A DNA stretch of 64,000 nt, taken from the NCBI GenBank assembly GCA_024970065.1, contig CP103908.1:1488001-1552000 (forward strand). Reading direction: 5' to 3'. Shown here piece after piece: positions 19,246-28,107 of the stretch. The translations under genes and the position numbers were made by a program. Source of the DNA: Pediococcus acidilactici. Its GTDB lineage: Bacteria > Bacillota > Bacilli > Lactobacillales > Lactobacillaceae. The notes under the pieces are model-generated. The model was given only the letters and a program-made list of their open reading frames with translations, was not told the origin of the DNA and did no database searches. The stretch's first letter is position 1. Each line of letters opens with the position of its first letter.

Positions 19246-20709
19246 TCATTTTTTCGTGATATTTGGTCGGCTTAAATCAATTTCCTCTAACGGAATTAGC
19301 TTAGTCTTGTATTTAATTTTGTAATAAGCAAAAAGTACTATAAATAACGGAACTGACATATAGGTAATTCCAATGGCTTGCCAGTTGAGATGGATCAGGG
19401 AATTAATGTCCTGCCCTAAGATAACCACAATACTTAGCACGAAGGCAAACAATGGTCCAAATGGGAACCACTTTGCTCGGTACTTTAGTTCACTTAAATC
19501 ATGGTTTTGCTTAATAAATGCGCGCCGGAACCGCCAGTGGGATACGGCGATCCCCATCCAGGCGATGAAGCCGGTCAATCCACTTGCCGCAACTAACCAA
19601 GCGTAAATCTTAGTTCCCATAATGCTGGTAATAAAGGTCAACAACCCCACTACGGTAGTTCCGATTAAGGCCACGTAAGGGATTCCGCGCTTGGTCGTCC
19701 GGCCGAAGATCTTCGCCGCGTAGCCTTGCTTTGCTAATGAGAATAACATCCGTGAAGATGCGTACATCCCCGAATTGGCTGAAGAAAGTACCGACGTAAG
19801 GATAATGGCATTCATTACTCCCGCAGCACTTGCTAACCCAGCCCGCCGGAATACAAGGGTGAACGGACTAATCGAAACGTCGCTTGCCGAAGTCCCTAAT
19901 AAGTCTGGACTAGTATATGGCAAGAGACAGGCAATTACGAAAATCGCCAAGATGTAGAATAATAGAATCCGCCAGAAAACCTGGTTAATTGCCTTAGGAA
20001 CGCTGCTTTCCGGAGTTTCAGATTCCCCAGCCGTAATCCCGATCAACTCGGTTCCTTGGAAAGAGAACCCGGCAACTACGAAAACGCTCAAGATTGCTGG
20101 AATTCCCCCAACAAACGGTGCCTTCCGGTATACAAAGTTTTCTAAGTAAGTTGCGTGGCCACCCATAATCCCAAAAATGGTAAGGGTTCCGACCGCCAAG
20201 AAAACAAAGACGGTAATTACCTTAATTAAGGCTAACCAGTATTCGGTTTCCCCGAACGCTTTAACGGTCAACGCATTAATCAGGACTACCAGTGCTAGCG
20301 CGATTAAACTCCAAATCCATCCCGGAACGTTAGGTAACCAAAACTTCATAATCAACGCAATCGTACTAATGTCCACGGCAACCGTGATTGCCCAATTAAA
20401 CCAGTAGTTCCACCCCATTGCAAACCCAAAGGCGGGATCTACGTACTTAGTAGCATAGGTGGCAAACGACCCCGAGACTGGCATGTAGGTGGCCATTTCA
20501 CCCAAACTAGTCATCAAAAAGTAAACCATAATCCCCATCCCGACGTATGCTAACAGGGCACCGCCCGGGCCAGCTTGGGAAATTGCCAAACCACTAGCAA
20601 CGAACAGACCGGTTCCGATACTGCCGCCTAGTGAAATCATTGAGATGTGACGAGTCTTCAACGCCCGCTGGACGTGATTACCACTCGCCTGCTTTTGTAA
20701 CTGTGCCAT
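19246..20709 (-). CDS. lysP: Lysine permease (APC family)
   Basis: The 487-residue, about 12-segment transporter begins with the APC signature GGSIGTGLFVASG near residue 30 and ends in a basic cytosolic tail. Proton-coupled uptake of lysine is inferred from close likeness to LysP and, independently, from the lysine riboswitch in its leader. The ATG at 20709 is chosen because AGGAGG is nine bases upstream; a longer reading of 28 residues would run into the leader hairpin and lacks a ribosome site. It is monocistronic. Confidence 0.9.
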   Translation of the reverse strand: MAQLQKQASGNHVQRALKTRHISMISLGGSIGTGLFVASGLAISQAGPGGALLAYVGMGIMVYFLMTSLGEMATYMPVSGSFATYATKYVDPAFGFAMGWNYWFNWAITVAVDISTIALIMKFWLPNVPGWIWSLIALALVVLINALTVKAFGETEYWLALIKVITVFVFLAVGTLTIFGIMGGHATYLENFVYRKAPFVGGIPAILSVFVVAGFSFQGTELIGITAGESETPESSVPKAINQVFWRILLFYILAIFVIACLLPYTSPDLLGTSASDVSISPFTLVFRRAGLASAAGVMNAIILTSVLSSANSGMYASSRMLFSLAKQGYAAKIFGRTTKRGIPYVALIGTTVVGLLTFITSIMGTKIYAWLVAASGLTGFIAWMGIAVSHWRFRRAFIKQNHDLSELKYRAKWFPFGPLFAFVLSIVVILGQDINSLIHLNWQAIGITYMSVPLFIVLFAYYKIKYKTKLIPLEEIDLSRPNITKK

Positions 20710-20760
20710 AATAGAGAACCTCCTAAAAATTAAAAGAGGCGCTGTGATTATCCCAGAACA

Positions 20761-20800
20761 AAATAAAAAGCCCTTTTGCGCGCATTTACACAAAAAGACC
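20761..20800 (-). terminator. Terminator of the lysine riboswitch
   Basis: On the minus strand GUCUUUUUGUGU pairs with GCGCGCAAAAGGGC in a 12-bp stem rich in G-U pairs, with a U-rich run after it. It is the likely OFF-state terminator that blocks lysP. Confidence 0.75.
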
Positions 20801-20822
20801 GTTTAAAATCGTTAGTCAAATC

Positions 20823-21003
20823 GTAGATAGCGCTCCGCAACCGTGATTGCGACAGTCCTTGGCTTATTCAACCAAGTCCCAAATCGTGCAGAATTAAGTC
20901 TGCAGTCATTTCGGCCTCGTTGCCTTTCTCCCCGGGTCCTAGATGCTTAATCATCTTACCAGGGTTACTCATCATTGAGGCGACCTCTTCTTTCGATGTG
21001 ATT
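20823..21003 (-). promoter_or_regulatory. Lysine riboswitch (L box)
   Basis: The RNA carries conserved L-box elements in order: AGAGGUCGC, GAGUAA, GGGGAGAAAGGC, GAGGCCGAA, a hairpin loop UUGAAUAA, GGACUGUC and GGAGCGCUAUCU. These correspond to those of the Bacillus lysC leader. It precedes a terminator and the lysP start, so high lysine should shut off uptake. Confidence 0.88.
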
Positions 21004-21006
21004 CAA

Positions 21007-21034
21007 ATTATAGCAAACTTGATTAATTATGCAA
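21007..21034 (-). promoter_or_regulatory. lysP promoter
   Basis: A -10 TATAAT (21007-21012) and -35 TTGCAT (21029-21034) are 16 bp apart. The -35 overlaps the 3' end of the upstream acetyltransferase gene. Confidence 0.75.
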
Positions 21035-21533
21035 GCATAAGGTTCAATTCGTATAAATATTCTTTCCGTACGCGGCCATCATACCCAGATACATTTTCAA
21101 AGACCCCCGGTTGCCGGGTAAAACCGTTCTTCTCTAAAACCCGTTGGGAAGCCCGATTATCCGTTAAAACGTTGGCCCGAATTTTTACAGATTGGGCCGT
21201 TGCCGGCTGCCGTTCCTTTAAACTTTTTAACGCAAAGTGGACTGCACGCGACATGATGCCTTGGTTCCAATATTCTTCAGCTAATAGGTAACCTAATTCA
21301 AAGACGTTTTCTTCCGCCTGCTGAAAAATAAAAATCCCCCCGCATAGTCGGTCTTTTGCGTTAGCGATTGCTAAAAAATTCGGACTGCCCACCATCCCTT
21401 TGAAGGCAAGCCACTGTTCTAATTCCGTTTTTAAAACCTGCATTCCCGCCAGTTGAGCAAGCTTTTCATTATTCATCAGTACTTGATAATCCGCAAAGTC
21501 ACTCGTTGAAAAGTACCGTAGTTTAAAATTCAT
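21027..21533 (-). CDS. GNAT N-acetyltransferase, RimJ/RimL type
   Basis: This 168-residue protein has the GNAT fold pattern: an N-terminal strand (MNFKLRYFS), a beta-4 segment FELGYLLAEEYWNQGIMSRA that forms the acetyl-CoA loop (Q-x-x-x-M-S variant), and the C-terminal NRASQRVLEKNGF typical of RimJ/RimL-like enzymes. These acetylate N-termini, amino sugars or antibiotics; the substrate here is unknown. Its stop codon overlaps the lysP promoter. Confidence 0.8.
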   Translation of the reverse strand: MNFKLRYFSTSDFADYQVLMNNEKLAQLAGMQVLKTELEQWLAFKGMVGSPNFLAIANAKDRLCGGIFIFQQAEENVFELGYLLAEEYWNQGIMSRAVHFALKSLKERQPATAQSVKIRANVLTDNRASQRVLEKNGFTRQPGVFENVSGYDGRVRKEYLYELNLMLA

Positions 21534-21632
21534 TTATTTCTCCCAAATTATTTCTCGTACGTCGTAAAAAGATTTAAGATAGTCTATAGATAATCTATGT
21601 GAACATATTTTACTACTAAAGGAGTCGATCTT

Positions 21633-22427
21633 ATGCAAATAATTAAAACACCACTTAACCAAGTTAATTCTCAATCTCAAGCAGAGTTAATTTCTTACGT
21701 CGATCCAAGCCTCACCGACGCACTTAATCCCGCCCTCATCTTCGTTCCCGGGGGTTCCTATACTCATGTTGATTTTAAGCAATCTGAAAAAGTCGCACTG
21801 CGCTTTTTATCCCTCGGCTTCCAAGTTTCCATTTTGCGCTACTCGTTCGTTGACGAAGCTCAACCGCTGTTTCCAGCTCCCCTTTTAGAAACTGGCCAAG
21901 CAGTGGCGATTACTAAACAAAATGCTGAATCGTGGCACGTTGATCCCGAAAAAGTAGTGTTAATGGGCTTTTCCGTTGGCGGACACGTGGTCGCTAACTA
22001 CAATAATTTATGGTCTTCGGATTGGCTGCAAGCACAAACACACTTATCTGCAGAAGAACTAAAGCCCGCTGCTACTATTTTAGGGTACCCAGTAATTACC
22101 CCGTTTGATGGCTTTCCTGACCAGCCTACTTTGGCGCAGTGGACTGACAATCCGGATGAGATCGCTGCTGATCAACACGTAACCGCCGACAATGCTCCAA
22201 CCTTTATTTGGGCCACTACCGATGATCAGTTGGTTTCTTCCAAAAATGCCGTGGACTATTTCCTAGCATTACAAGCTCATCAAGTGCCTACCGAATTGCA
22301 CCTTTATCATCACGGTCCTCACGGAATGGCATTAGCTGACGAAACCACGGCTTATGACGAACGTCACCAAGATTCTCGTATCGCCGGCTGGATCGCTAAT
22401 GCACTAGCTTTCTTACGCGAACTATAG
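21633..22427 (+). CDS. Alpha/beta hydrolase (esterase-like)
   Basis: The 264-residue protein has a nucleophile elbow GFSVGGH (about residues 112-118), an oxyanion motif VPGGSY near 38-43, a plausible acid Asp in TTDDQLV, and the catalytic His in HHGPHGM near the C-terminus. This layout resembles small acyl or acetyl-esterases (BD-FAE/Aes type). No signal peptide is seen, so it is cytosolic. AAGGAG precedes the ATG. It is a lone gene divergent from the GNAT gene. Confidence 0.8.
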   Translation: MQIIKTPLNQVNSQSQAELISYVDPSLTDALNPALIFVPGGSYTHVDFKQSEKVALRFLSLGFQVSILRYSFVDEAQPLFPAPLLETGQAVAITKQNAESWHVDPEKVVLMGFSVGGHVVANYNNLWSSDWLQAQTHLSAEELKPAATILGYPVITPFDGFPDQPTLAQWTDNPDEIAADQHVTADNAPTFIWATTDDQLVSSKNAVDYFLALQAHQVPTELHLYHHGPHGMALADETTAYDERHQDSRIAGWIANALAFLREL

Positions 22428-22592
22428 GGAAGTTTGTTTGCATCATCCCAGAAAATGGGCTTTTATTCCCTAAAAGCACAAAAACTACTTTTTTATACAC
22501 TAAATATTAAACTTTAGTTAATTCAATCAAACCGCCAAATAAATTTGGTATTATATTAGTAATTGATTTTTAACATTGTGGAGGAAACTTGT

Positions 22593-23840
22593 ATGAGTGA
22601 AGACTCACGTAATTCCAATTTAAGCCGATTTAGCGGCAACCAGTTTAATTCTGCGCCGGAGGAAACCGATACAAACGCCGATGCGCAAAATAGCTCAACG
22701 AGCGGCAGACGGCGGCAAAAGCACCAACGCACTCCCCGTCCGCCTAAGAAGTGGCATCCTTGGCGTTGGGTCGTTTGTGCCGTGATTGCACTCCTGTTAA
22801 TCGTGTTTGGGGTCAAAAAATGGTATACCGCTAAAAATGCGGTTGATTCAATTTTTGACAGCGCACGAATCCAAAAGGCTCGGGACGTTTCTAGCGAACT
22901 AAAGCATGGCAAACCGATTTCGATCTTGTTATTGGGTACCGATACCGGCGCGTTAGGACGGAATTACCGTGGGCGAACCGATACAATGATCGTCGCTACG
23001 TTAAACCCGAAGAAAAAGCAGATGACCTTAACCAGCATCCCACGGGATACGGTGATGTCGATTCCAGGATATTCCAGTTACTCACCATCCAAAATCAACT
23101 CTGCCTATGACTTTGGGGGCGCTGGGACAGCCATTCGAGCGGTCCAAAAGCTACTAAATATCCCGATTGACTACTACGGATTGATTAACATGGGTGGCTT
23201 AGAAAAAATTGTTGATGGTGTTGGCGGCATCGACGTCACTCCTAAACTAACTTTTAAGTATGGTAATGCCGACGTTAAGAAGGGGGTTAAGACTCACCTT
23301 GATGGTAAAGCCGCCCTGGATTATTCTCGGATGCGTTACGACGATCCTAAGGGAGATTACGGAAGGCAAACTCGGCAACGGCAAGTTTTGATGGCGATTT
23401 TAAGAAAGAGTGATTCGATCACCGCGTTGCTCAACCAAAACTTCTTAAATTCTTTGCAAAAACAAACCAAAACCGATTTGACCTTTAACGAACTACTAGC
23501 TCTTTCAAGTAACTACCGGGTTGCCACTCATCATTTGAAATCAACCCATTTGCAAGGTGAAGGAATTAACATTAACGGGGGCTCTTACGAATACGTTCCG
23601 CAAAAAGAGCGGCAACGCGTTACTAACTTCATTCGCAAGGCGCTTGATTTACCACATAAAACTACCGGTACGACTGGAATCAGCAGCGTTTATACCGGTG
23701 AAGTTGAGGAAAGTGATGCAACTACTGGCTCGGATGATGCCGGCACTCCATCAACTTCTAGCGATCCTAATCAAGCAACCACTACTACTCCTGCGACCCC
23801 TGCCGCACCAAGTGAAAACTACAGTTACGCGGGTTATTAA
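22593..23840 (+). CDS. LytR-CpsA-Psr (LCP) family cell-wall glycopolymer ligase
   Basis: The 415-residue membrane protein has a basic cytosolic N-terminus, one membrane segment at about 52-70, and an extracellular LCP domain starting ILLLGTDTG. Typical active-site residues are seen: RGRTDTMIVA, SIPRDTVM, KINSAYDFGG and DYSRMR with QTRQRQ. LCP enzymes transfer teichoic acids or polysaccharide from undecaprenyl carrier to peptidoglycan. The C-terminus is a Ser/Thr/Pro-rich tail. The ATG at 22593 is preferred to one 30 bases upstream because GGAGG sits just before it. Confidence 0.93.
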   Translation: MSEDSRNSNLSRFSGNQFNSAPEETDTNADAQNSSTSGRRRQKHQRTPRPPKKWHPWRWVVCAVIALLLIVFGVKKWYTAKNAVDSIFDSARIQKARDVSSELKHGKPISILLLGTDTGALGRNYRGRTDTMIVATLNPKKKQMTLTSIPRDTVMSIPGYSSYSPSKINSAYDFGGAGTAIRAVQKLLNIPIDYYGLINMGGLEKIVDGVGGIDVTPKLTFKYGNADVKKGVKTHLDGKAALDYSRMRYDDPKGDYGRQTRQRQVLMAILRKSDSITALLNQNFLNSLQKQTKTDLTFNELLALSSNYRVATHHLKSTHLQGEGININGGSYEYVPQKERQRVTNFIRKALDLPHKTTGTTGISSVYTGEVEESDATTGSDDAGTPSTSSDPNQATTTTPATPAAPSENYSYAGY

Positions 23841-23854
23841 ATAAATACGCAATT

Positions 23855-23932
23855 AAAAAGGATTACGTTTGATTGAAAAGCCAAACCTCCAGTTACGAGG
23901 AGGCACTTCAATCAGCACGTAATCCTTATTTA
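23855..23932. terminator. Long bidirectional terminator hairpin
   Basis: A nested inverted repeat: outer arms AAGGATTACG / CGTAATCCTT, middle arms TGATTGAA / TTCAATCA, and inner CCTCC / GAGG. It lies between the converging LCP and YjjB genes, with A and T runs on both sides. Confidence 0.85.
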
Positions 23933-24384
23933 TTTTCTCGAATTTTTTTGAACCGCATTGCTAACTTTCTTTGCAGCCGGTCAATGAACTCCGCCATTAG
24001 AAAACCGATCCCAATGGAGCCCGCAATCACCCCTACTTCCAACATAAAGTGCGTAGCAAGTCGCGTATTTGATAGTGCGAAGTTGCGAATCATTTGGTAA
24101 GCCTGTCCACCGGGAACCAGGGGCACAATGCCGGGAATGCTAAAGACAATCATTGGCATTTTCAACCGCCGGGCCGCAAATAAGCTTAGTAAAGCAATCA
24201 CCGTCGTGGCCGTCAGCGAACTTAATGCCAGCCCTAGGTGGAATTGCAGCATTTCCCAGTAGATTCCCCATGAAATTCCGCCAATTATTCCGGCAGTCAA
24301 CAGCGCCCGGTGTGGAATGTTGATAATAATCCCGAAGCCCACCGTAGCAATTCCCGCCATTACAAATTCCAATAATAACTGCAT
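23926..24384 (-). CDS. ThrE-type exporter subunit, YjjB-like
   Basis: The 152-residue membrane protein has about five hydrophobic segments and the motif IPGIVPLVPGGQAYQMIRN shared with the C-terminal half of threonine/serine exporter ThrE (YjjB/DUF3815). It is encoded 13 bp after the YjjP-like partner, so together they form a split ThrE-like exporter. In enterobacteria the YjjPB pair exports succinate; the substrate here is open. The start is the ATG at 24384, six bases after GGAGG. Confidence 0.85.
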   Translation of the reverse strand: MQLLLEFVMAGIATVGFGIIINIPHRALLTAGIIGGISWGIYWEMLQFHLGLALSSLTATTVIALLSLFAARRLKMPMIVFSIPGIVPLVPGGQAYQMIRNFALSNTRLATHFMLEVGVIAGSIGIGFLMAEFIDRLQRKLAMRFKKIRENK

Positions 24385-24397
24385 CAATCTTCCTCCA

Positions 24398-25141
24398 TTA
24401 TATGAACCGAAATACGAACGCAATTCCAAAGCCAATCGCACATGCGGATAGCAGGGCTTCTACTCCACGCGCTGGTCCACTCACTAAGTGTCCGTTCAAA
24501 ATATCCCGAACTGCATTAGTCAGTGGCACTCCGGGAACGAGAGGCATGACTGAGCCGATGATAATCTCATCTAACGACTGCCCCCACCCCATTCGAACGA
24601 TTAGAACCGCCAATATACCAATGACGATCGAGGCAAAAAACTCACTTATGTACTTAACGTTCAAAAGACGGTTACTCAGGTAAAAGACGGTGTACCCGAG
24701 GGCTCCCACCAACATGGTGACCCCCAGATCCACCAAGTTTCCCGAAAAAGCTACCATGAAAGGCCCACTTACCAGTGCGGCTCCCAACACTTGCAACCAA
24801 AACGGAAAAAATGGCGTCGCTTCATCCAAAGTACTTAGTTTTTCGTAAAATTCGTCTAGGGTAATTTGTTTCGCCGCGTATTCTCGGGAAAAAGAATTAA
24901 CCGCAGAAACCTTTTCTAAATCAAAGGCTCGTCGCGTAATTTGTTCCACTTGGGAAGTTAACGAGTCCGGGACCGATACGATCAACCCCGTAATTGTGCC
25001 AAATAATTGTAAATCTTCAATTCCCGAATTAATCGCAATCCGTTTCATCGTATCTTCAGCTCGCGACATTTCGGAGCCATTTTCAATCATGATTCGTCCG
25101 GCAAGCAGACAAGTTTTGATCACTTTTTTTAAATCACGCAT
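24398..25141 (-). CDS. ThrE-type exporter subunit, YjjP-like
   Basis: This is the 247-residue larger half of the split exporter. A soluble N-terminal domain (CLLAGRIMIENGSEMSRAEDT, typical of DUF1212/YjjP) is followed by about five membrane segments and the repeat-like SVMPLVPGVPLTNAVRDIL, which parallels the LVPGGQAYQMIRN motif of its partner. The ATG at 25141 lies eight bases after GGAGG, better than a GTG nine bases upstream. Confidence 0.87.
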   Translation of the reverse strand: MRDLKKVIKTCLLAGRIMIENGSEMSRAEDTMKRIAINSGIEDLQLFGTITGLIVSVPDSLTSQVEQITRRAFDLEKVSAVNSFSREYAAKQITLDEFYEKLSTLDEATPFFPFWLQVLGAALVSGPFMVAFSGNLVDLGVTMLVGALGYTVFYLSNRLLNVKYISEFFASIVIGILAVLIVRMGWGQSLDEIIIGSVMPLVPGVPLTNAVRDILNGHLVSGPARGVEALLSACAIGFGIAFVFRFI

Positions 25142-25241
25142 CCACCGCACCTCCGCTTTAACTTCTTCATTATACCGAATAAGCAGGCAGTTCGTTAATC
25201 ATTTTATTTTGCAATGCTTATTTTCATCATTAAAAACATAC

Positions 25242-25275
25242 AAAAAAAGCAAGGTACCGAAGCACCCTGCTTTTT
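25242..25275 (-). terminator. Cold-shock gene terminator
   Basis: A 14-bp stem capped by a UUCG tetraloop (AAAAAGCAGGGTGC / GTACCTTGCTTTTT) is followed by U. Confidence 0.9.
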
Positions 25276-25289
25276 AGTAATTTTTAAAA

Positions 25290-25490
25290 TTAGTTTTTAA
25301 CAACGTTTACGGCTTGAGGTCCGCGATCGCTTTCTTCAACGTCGAAGTTAACTGATTGACCTTCTTCAAGAGTCTTGAAGCCGTCGCTTTGGATAGCTGA
25401 GAAGTGAACGAATACGTCACTACCATCTTCGCGAGTAATAAAACCAAAACCTTTGTCTGCGTTAAACCATTTAACTGTACCTTGTTCCAT
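25290..25490 (-). CDS. csp: Cold-shock protein
   Basis: The 66-residue single-stranded nucleic-acid-binding protein has RNP1 KGFGFI and RNP2 VFVHF on the OB-fold, with total length typical of CspA/B. It acts as an RNA chaperone at low temperature. The ATG at 25490 is placed nine bases after GGAGG. The long leader of about 125 nt is typical of cold-shock mRNAs. Confidence 0.97.
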   Translation of the reverse strand: MEQGTVKWFNADKGFGFITREDGSDVFVHFSAIQSDGFKTLEEGQSVNFDVEESDRGPQAVNVVKN

Positions 25491-25614
25491 TATGAACATC
25501 CTCCTGTAAAACCATGATGCATGGCTGTTTTAAAATTTGTAGCTTGAGCCGGTAGTAATGGGGATAGTTCACAATAAAACAATCTGACCAAAAGCACCTA
25601 ACCAAAAGCACATC
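25491..25614 (-). promoter_or_regulatory. Long csp 5' leader with direct repeat
   Basis: The leader contains two copies of ACCAAAAGCAC (plus strand, 25587-25597 and 25601-25611) 14 bases apart, near its 5' end. An extended -10 promoter TGCTATACT lies just upstream at about 25620-25628. Confidence 0.5.
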
Positions 25615-25699
25615 TATAGTATAGCATGCCCCTCTTAAAAAAAACAGCAATATCCTCAATTTCTTTTAAAAAAATTAAAACGCTATCAAAAACTACTCG

Positions 25700-26602
25700 C
25701 TAAACGTCATCTTTATTGGTCGTAAAAATCTGGTATTCCTTGCCCCGGTCGACTTCGGCTTGCAAGGTGGCGTGTTCAATGTTGTACTTCTCTTTCAGCA
25801 ATTTTCTAATTTTTTGGTAGATTGGTTCAACTTCACTAAGTTCTTGATCCTCTAAAGCAATGTGCGCGGTTAGCATGATCCGGTGCTCGTCAATCATCCA
25901 AGTATGCACATGGTGAATATTGACCACCCCGGGAACGCTTAGAACCGTCGCCTTGACTGCCCGATAATCTAAACGGGGACCGGCTTCCATTAAAATATTG
26001 GTCGCTTCAATAATGATTGGGATTGTCTTGTACGCAATGTAGATGGACACCACGATGGTCATTAACGGATCGGCCCACACCACGTGGAAAATTTTGATCA
26101 CTAACGCACCAAAAATTACTCCGCCGGACGCGAACGCGTCGCTTAAAATGTGTAAATACGTGGCCTTCAGGTTCAAGTTATTATGGGACCCACTATGTAG
26201 CAACCACGCTGAAAAACCGTTAGCAACCAGACCAACGATTGCGACTATTAGCATTAATCCCCCATTGACCGGGTGCGGATGTACAAATCGCCGCACCGCT
26301 TCCCAAATTAACAGGGCTGACATCACTAGCAAAAAAATCGCGTTGAAGTACGACGACAGTATTTCTGCCCGGCGGTAGCCGTAGGTCTTCGATTGGTTAG
26401 AATTACGTTGACTAATCCGACTAGCCACGTAAGCCATCACTATGGAGGCACTATCCCCCAAGTTATGGATCGCATCGGACAGAAGTGCTAAACTGCCGGA
26501 AAGCAATCCCCCTCCAAACTCAACCGCCGTAATTAATAGGTTTAACACCGTCACTTCCAAAAATCTTAAACCATGTTGAGTTTTACTATTTTTAAACTCC
26601 AT
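25700..26602 (-). CDS. Cation diffusion facilitator (zinc/cadmium exporter type)
   Basis: The 300-residue transporter has six membrane segments and a cytosolic C-terminal domain. Metal site A residues lie in LLSDAIHNLGD (segment 2) and HILSDAFAS (segment 5), the usual H/D-x3-D pattern of zinc-transporting CDF proteins (CzcD, ZitB). A short His-containing loop HPHP lies between segments 3 and 4. The C-terminal domain carries HHVHTWMID, typical for the metal-binding regulatory fold. Exchange of cytosolic zinc for protons is the family role. Confidence 0.9.
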   Translation of the reverse strand: MEFKNSKTQHGLRFLEVTVLNLLITAVEFGGGLLSGSLALLSDAIHNLGDSASIVMAYVASRISQRNSNQSKTYGYRRAEILSSYFNAIFLLVMSALLIWEAVRRFVHPHPVNGGLMLIVAIVGLVANGFSAWLLHSGSHNNLNLKATYLHILSDAFASGGVIFGALVIKIFHVVWADPLMTIVVSIYIAYKTIPIIIEATNILMEAGPRLDYRAVKATVLSVPGVVNIHHVHTWMIDEHRIMLTAHIALEDQELSEVEPIYQKIRKLLKEKYNIEHATLQAEVDRGKEYQIFTTNKDDV

Positions 26603-26710
26603 AAATACTCACCCCCACTGCAACTATCTTTATTATCCTTCATTTGGAAAGCACCTTCAACACTTCTTAAAACAACAATTTACTTTCTTAGACAAACGTT
26701 TTTAGCCAAT

Positions 26711-26739
26711 AAAAAAGACCGGAAGTTTTATTCCGATCT
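26711..26739 (-). terminator. Terminator of the rny-HD-PAP2 operon
   Basis: A 9-bp stem (AGATCGGAA / TTCCGGTCT) with a 6-base loop is followed by six U on the minus strand. Confidence 0.85.
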
Positions 26740-26751
26740 AGTTCCTTAAGT

Positions 26752-27435
26752 TTATTGTTGGCGATGATGGCGTCCCACAGCTGGTTCTATGTAACTAGCA
26801 ATTACGTCGTATAAACTATGATATAACATGATGGCTACCCATAACCAAACGGTGCCTAGGCCAACCGCAACCAACGTGTCGGTAAGGTAGTGCGCCCCCA
26901 AGAAAACTCGGGACCAAATCACTAAGATTTGCCAAATCACCAGCCCCGCAACGCAAGCTTTTTTTAACGTCGATTCTGCCATCGGCCGTACAAAGAATAG
27001 GTAAATGAACACCAAAATCAAGAAAGCTTCAAAAGTATGACCACTCGGCATGCTGTAGCCCGTTTCAGGAATGATTTGGTCAATTGTTGGCCGTGGACGT
27101 TTAACAAACTCTTTTAAGAGGTAGGCTACCACTGCGCCCCCAAACATTGTGCAAATTACCCAAAGTGCGTCAACTCGTTGCCCTTGCCGGAACCATAAGT
27201 AGGCTGCGATGATTAGCGCGTAAAGCAATCCTAACTTCGTATCAGCAATCGTCGTAATCAACCGCATCACGGGTTCTAAAAACATCATAAACTCGCTTTG
27301 TACGGCGCTGCTAAATAATTGATCCGCAAAGAGCATAAACATGCTTTGCATTTTGACTCCTACCACCAAAACGATTACCACTAATGCCGCTAGTATCACA
27401 AACCGTTTTGGCACATTAGGCATATCTCGTAACAT
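26752..27435 (-). CDS. PAP2 family membrane phosphatase
   Basis: The 227-residue membrane protein has the three PAP2 motifs: KEFVKRPRP, SMPSGH and SRVFLGAHYLTD. Five to six membrane segments place the active site outside. Such enzymes dephosphorylate undecaprenyl pyrophosphate or phosphatidic acid derivatives. It is 12 bp downstream of the HD hydrolase and shares its operon. GGAGGAG precedes the ATG. Exact lipid substrate unknown. Confidence 0.9.
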   Translation of the reverse strand: MLRDMPNVPKRFVILAALVVIVLVVGVKMQSMFMLFADQLFSSAVQSEFMMFLEPVMRLITTIADTKLGLLYALIIAAYLWFRQGQRVDALWVICTMFGGAVVAYLLKEFVKRPRPTIDQIIPETGYSMPSGHTFEAFLILVFIYLFFVRPMAESTLKKACVAGLVIWQILVIWSRVFLGAHYLTDTLVAVGLGTVWLWVAIMLYHSLYDVIASYIEPAVGRHHRQQ

Positions 27436-27447
27436 CCCTAACTCCTC

Positions 27448-28107
27448 CTAATTTTCTTGATTCCATTCGGCAATAAACTCCGTTAGAAACGACTCCATCC
27501 GCTGGGTGCGTTGGGCAGCAATTTGTTGGGCTAACGGAGTATTCATTTCATCTTTTAGCTTTAGTAGCTTCTCATAGAAATGATTGATCACCGATTGATT
27601 TTGCCGATACTCGGCGTGGGTCATGGCTTCCCGCGGAGCAATTTGGGGATCGTACATCACGTGACCGTGAGCACCCCCATAATAAAAAGTCCGCGCAATC
27701 CCAATGGCCCCAATTGCGTCCAGCCGATCGGCATCCTGCACAATTTGACCTTCTAAAGAAAGCTTATATTTATGCTCTAAATTGTCTGAAAATGACATGT
27801 GGGTGATGATATCGAAAATGTGGGCGATATCGTAATCGCTAACCGCCAGTCCCCGCAATAAATGGGTTACTTCATTTTCGGCAACTTCGGTTTGTTCAAC
27901 CACCTTTTCGTCAATCACGTCATGCAAGGAAGCCGCCGCTAAAACTACAAATCGATTGATTTTTTCGTTACGATCGTCCATCAACCGTTGGGCCATCTTG
28001 ACCACCCGCTGAATATGCGCATAATCGTGTCCCGTTAAATCATCCTGCAGTTTTTCCCTTACAAAATGGTCAATTTGGTTTAACTGTTCAACATTATCTT
28101 GACTCAT
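27448..28107 (-). CDS. HD-domain phosphohydrolase (YedJ-like)
   Basis: The 219-residue cytosolic protein has the HD metal site: His in GHDYAHIQRV, the HD pair in ASLHDVIDE, and a distal Asp in IVQDADRLDAIGAIG. This pattern matches the YedJ/YpgQ family, of which some members hydrolyse nucleoside triphosphates. Its ATG overlaps the rny stop codon (ATGA), a strong sign of translational coupling. Confidence 0.85.
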   Translation of the reverse strand: MSQDNVEQLNQIDHFVREKLQDDLTGHDYAHIQRVVKMAQRLMDDRNEKINRFVVLAAASLHDVIDEKVVEQTEVAENEVTHLLRGLAVSDYDIAHIFDIITHMSFSDNLEHKYKLSLEGQIVQDADRLDAIGAIGIARTFYYGGAHGHVMYDPQIAPREAMTHAEYRQNQSVINHFYEKLLKLKDEMNTPLAQQIAAQRTQRMESFLTEFIAEWNQEN

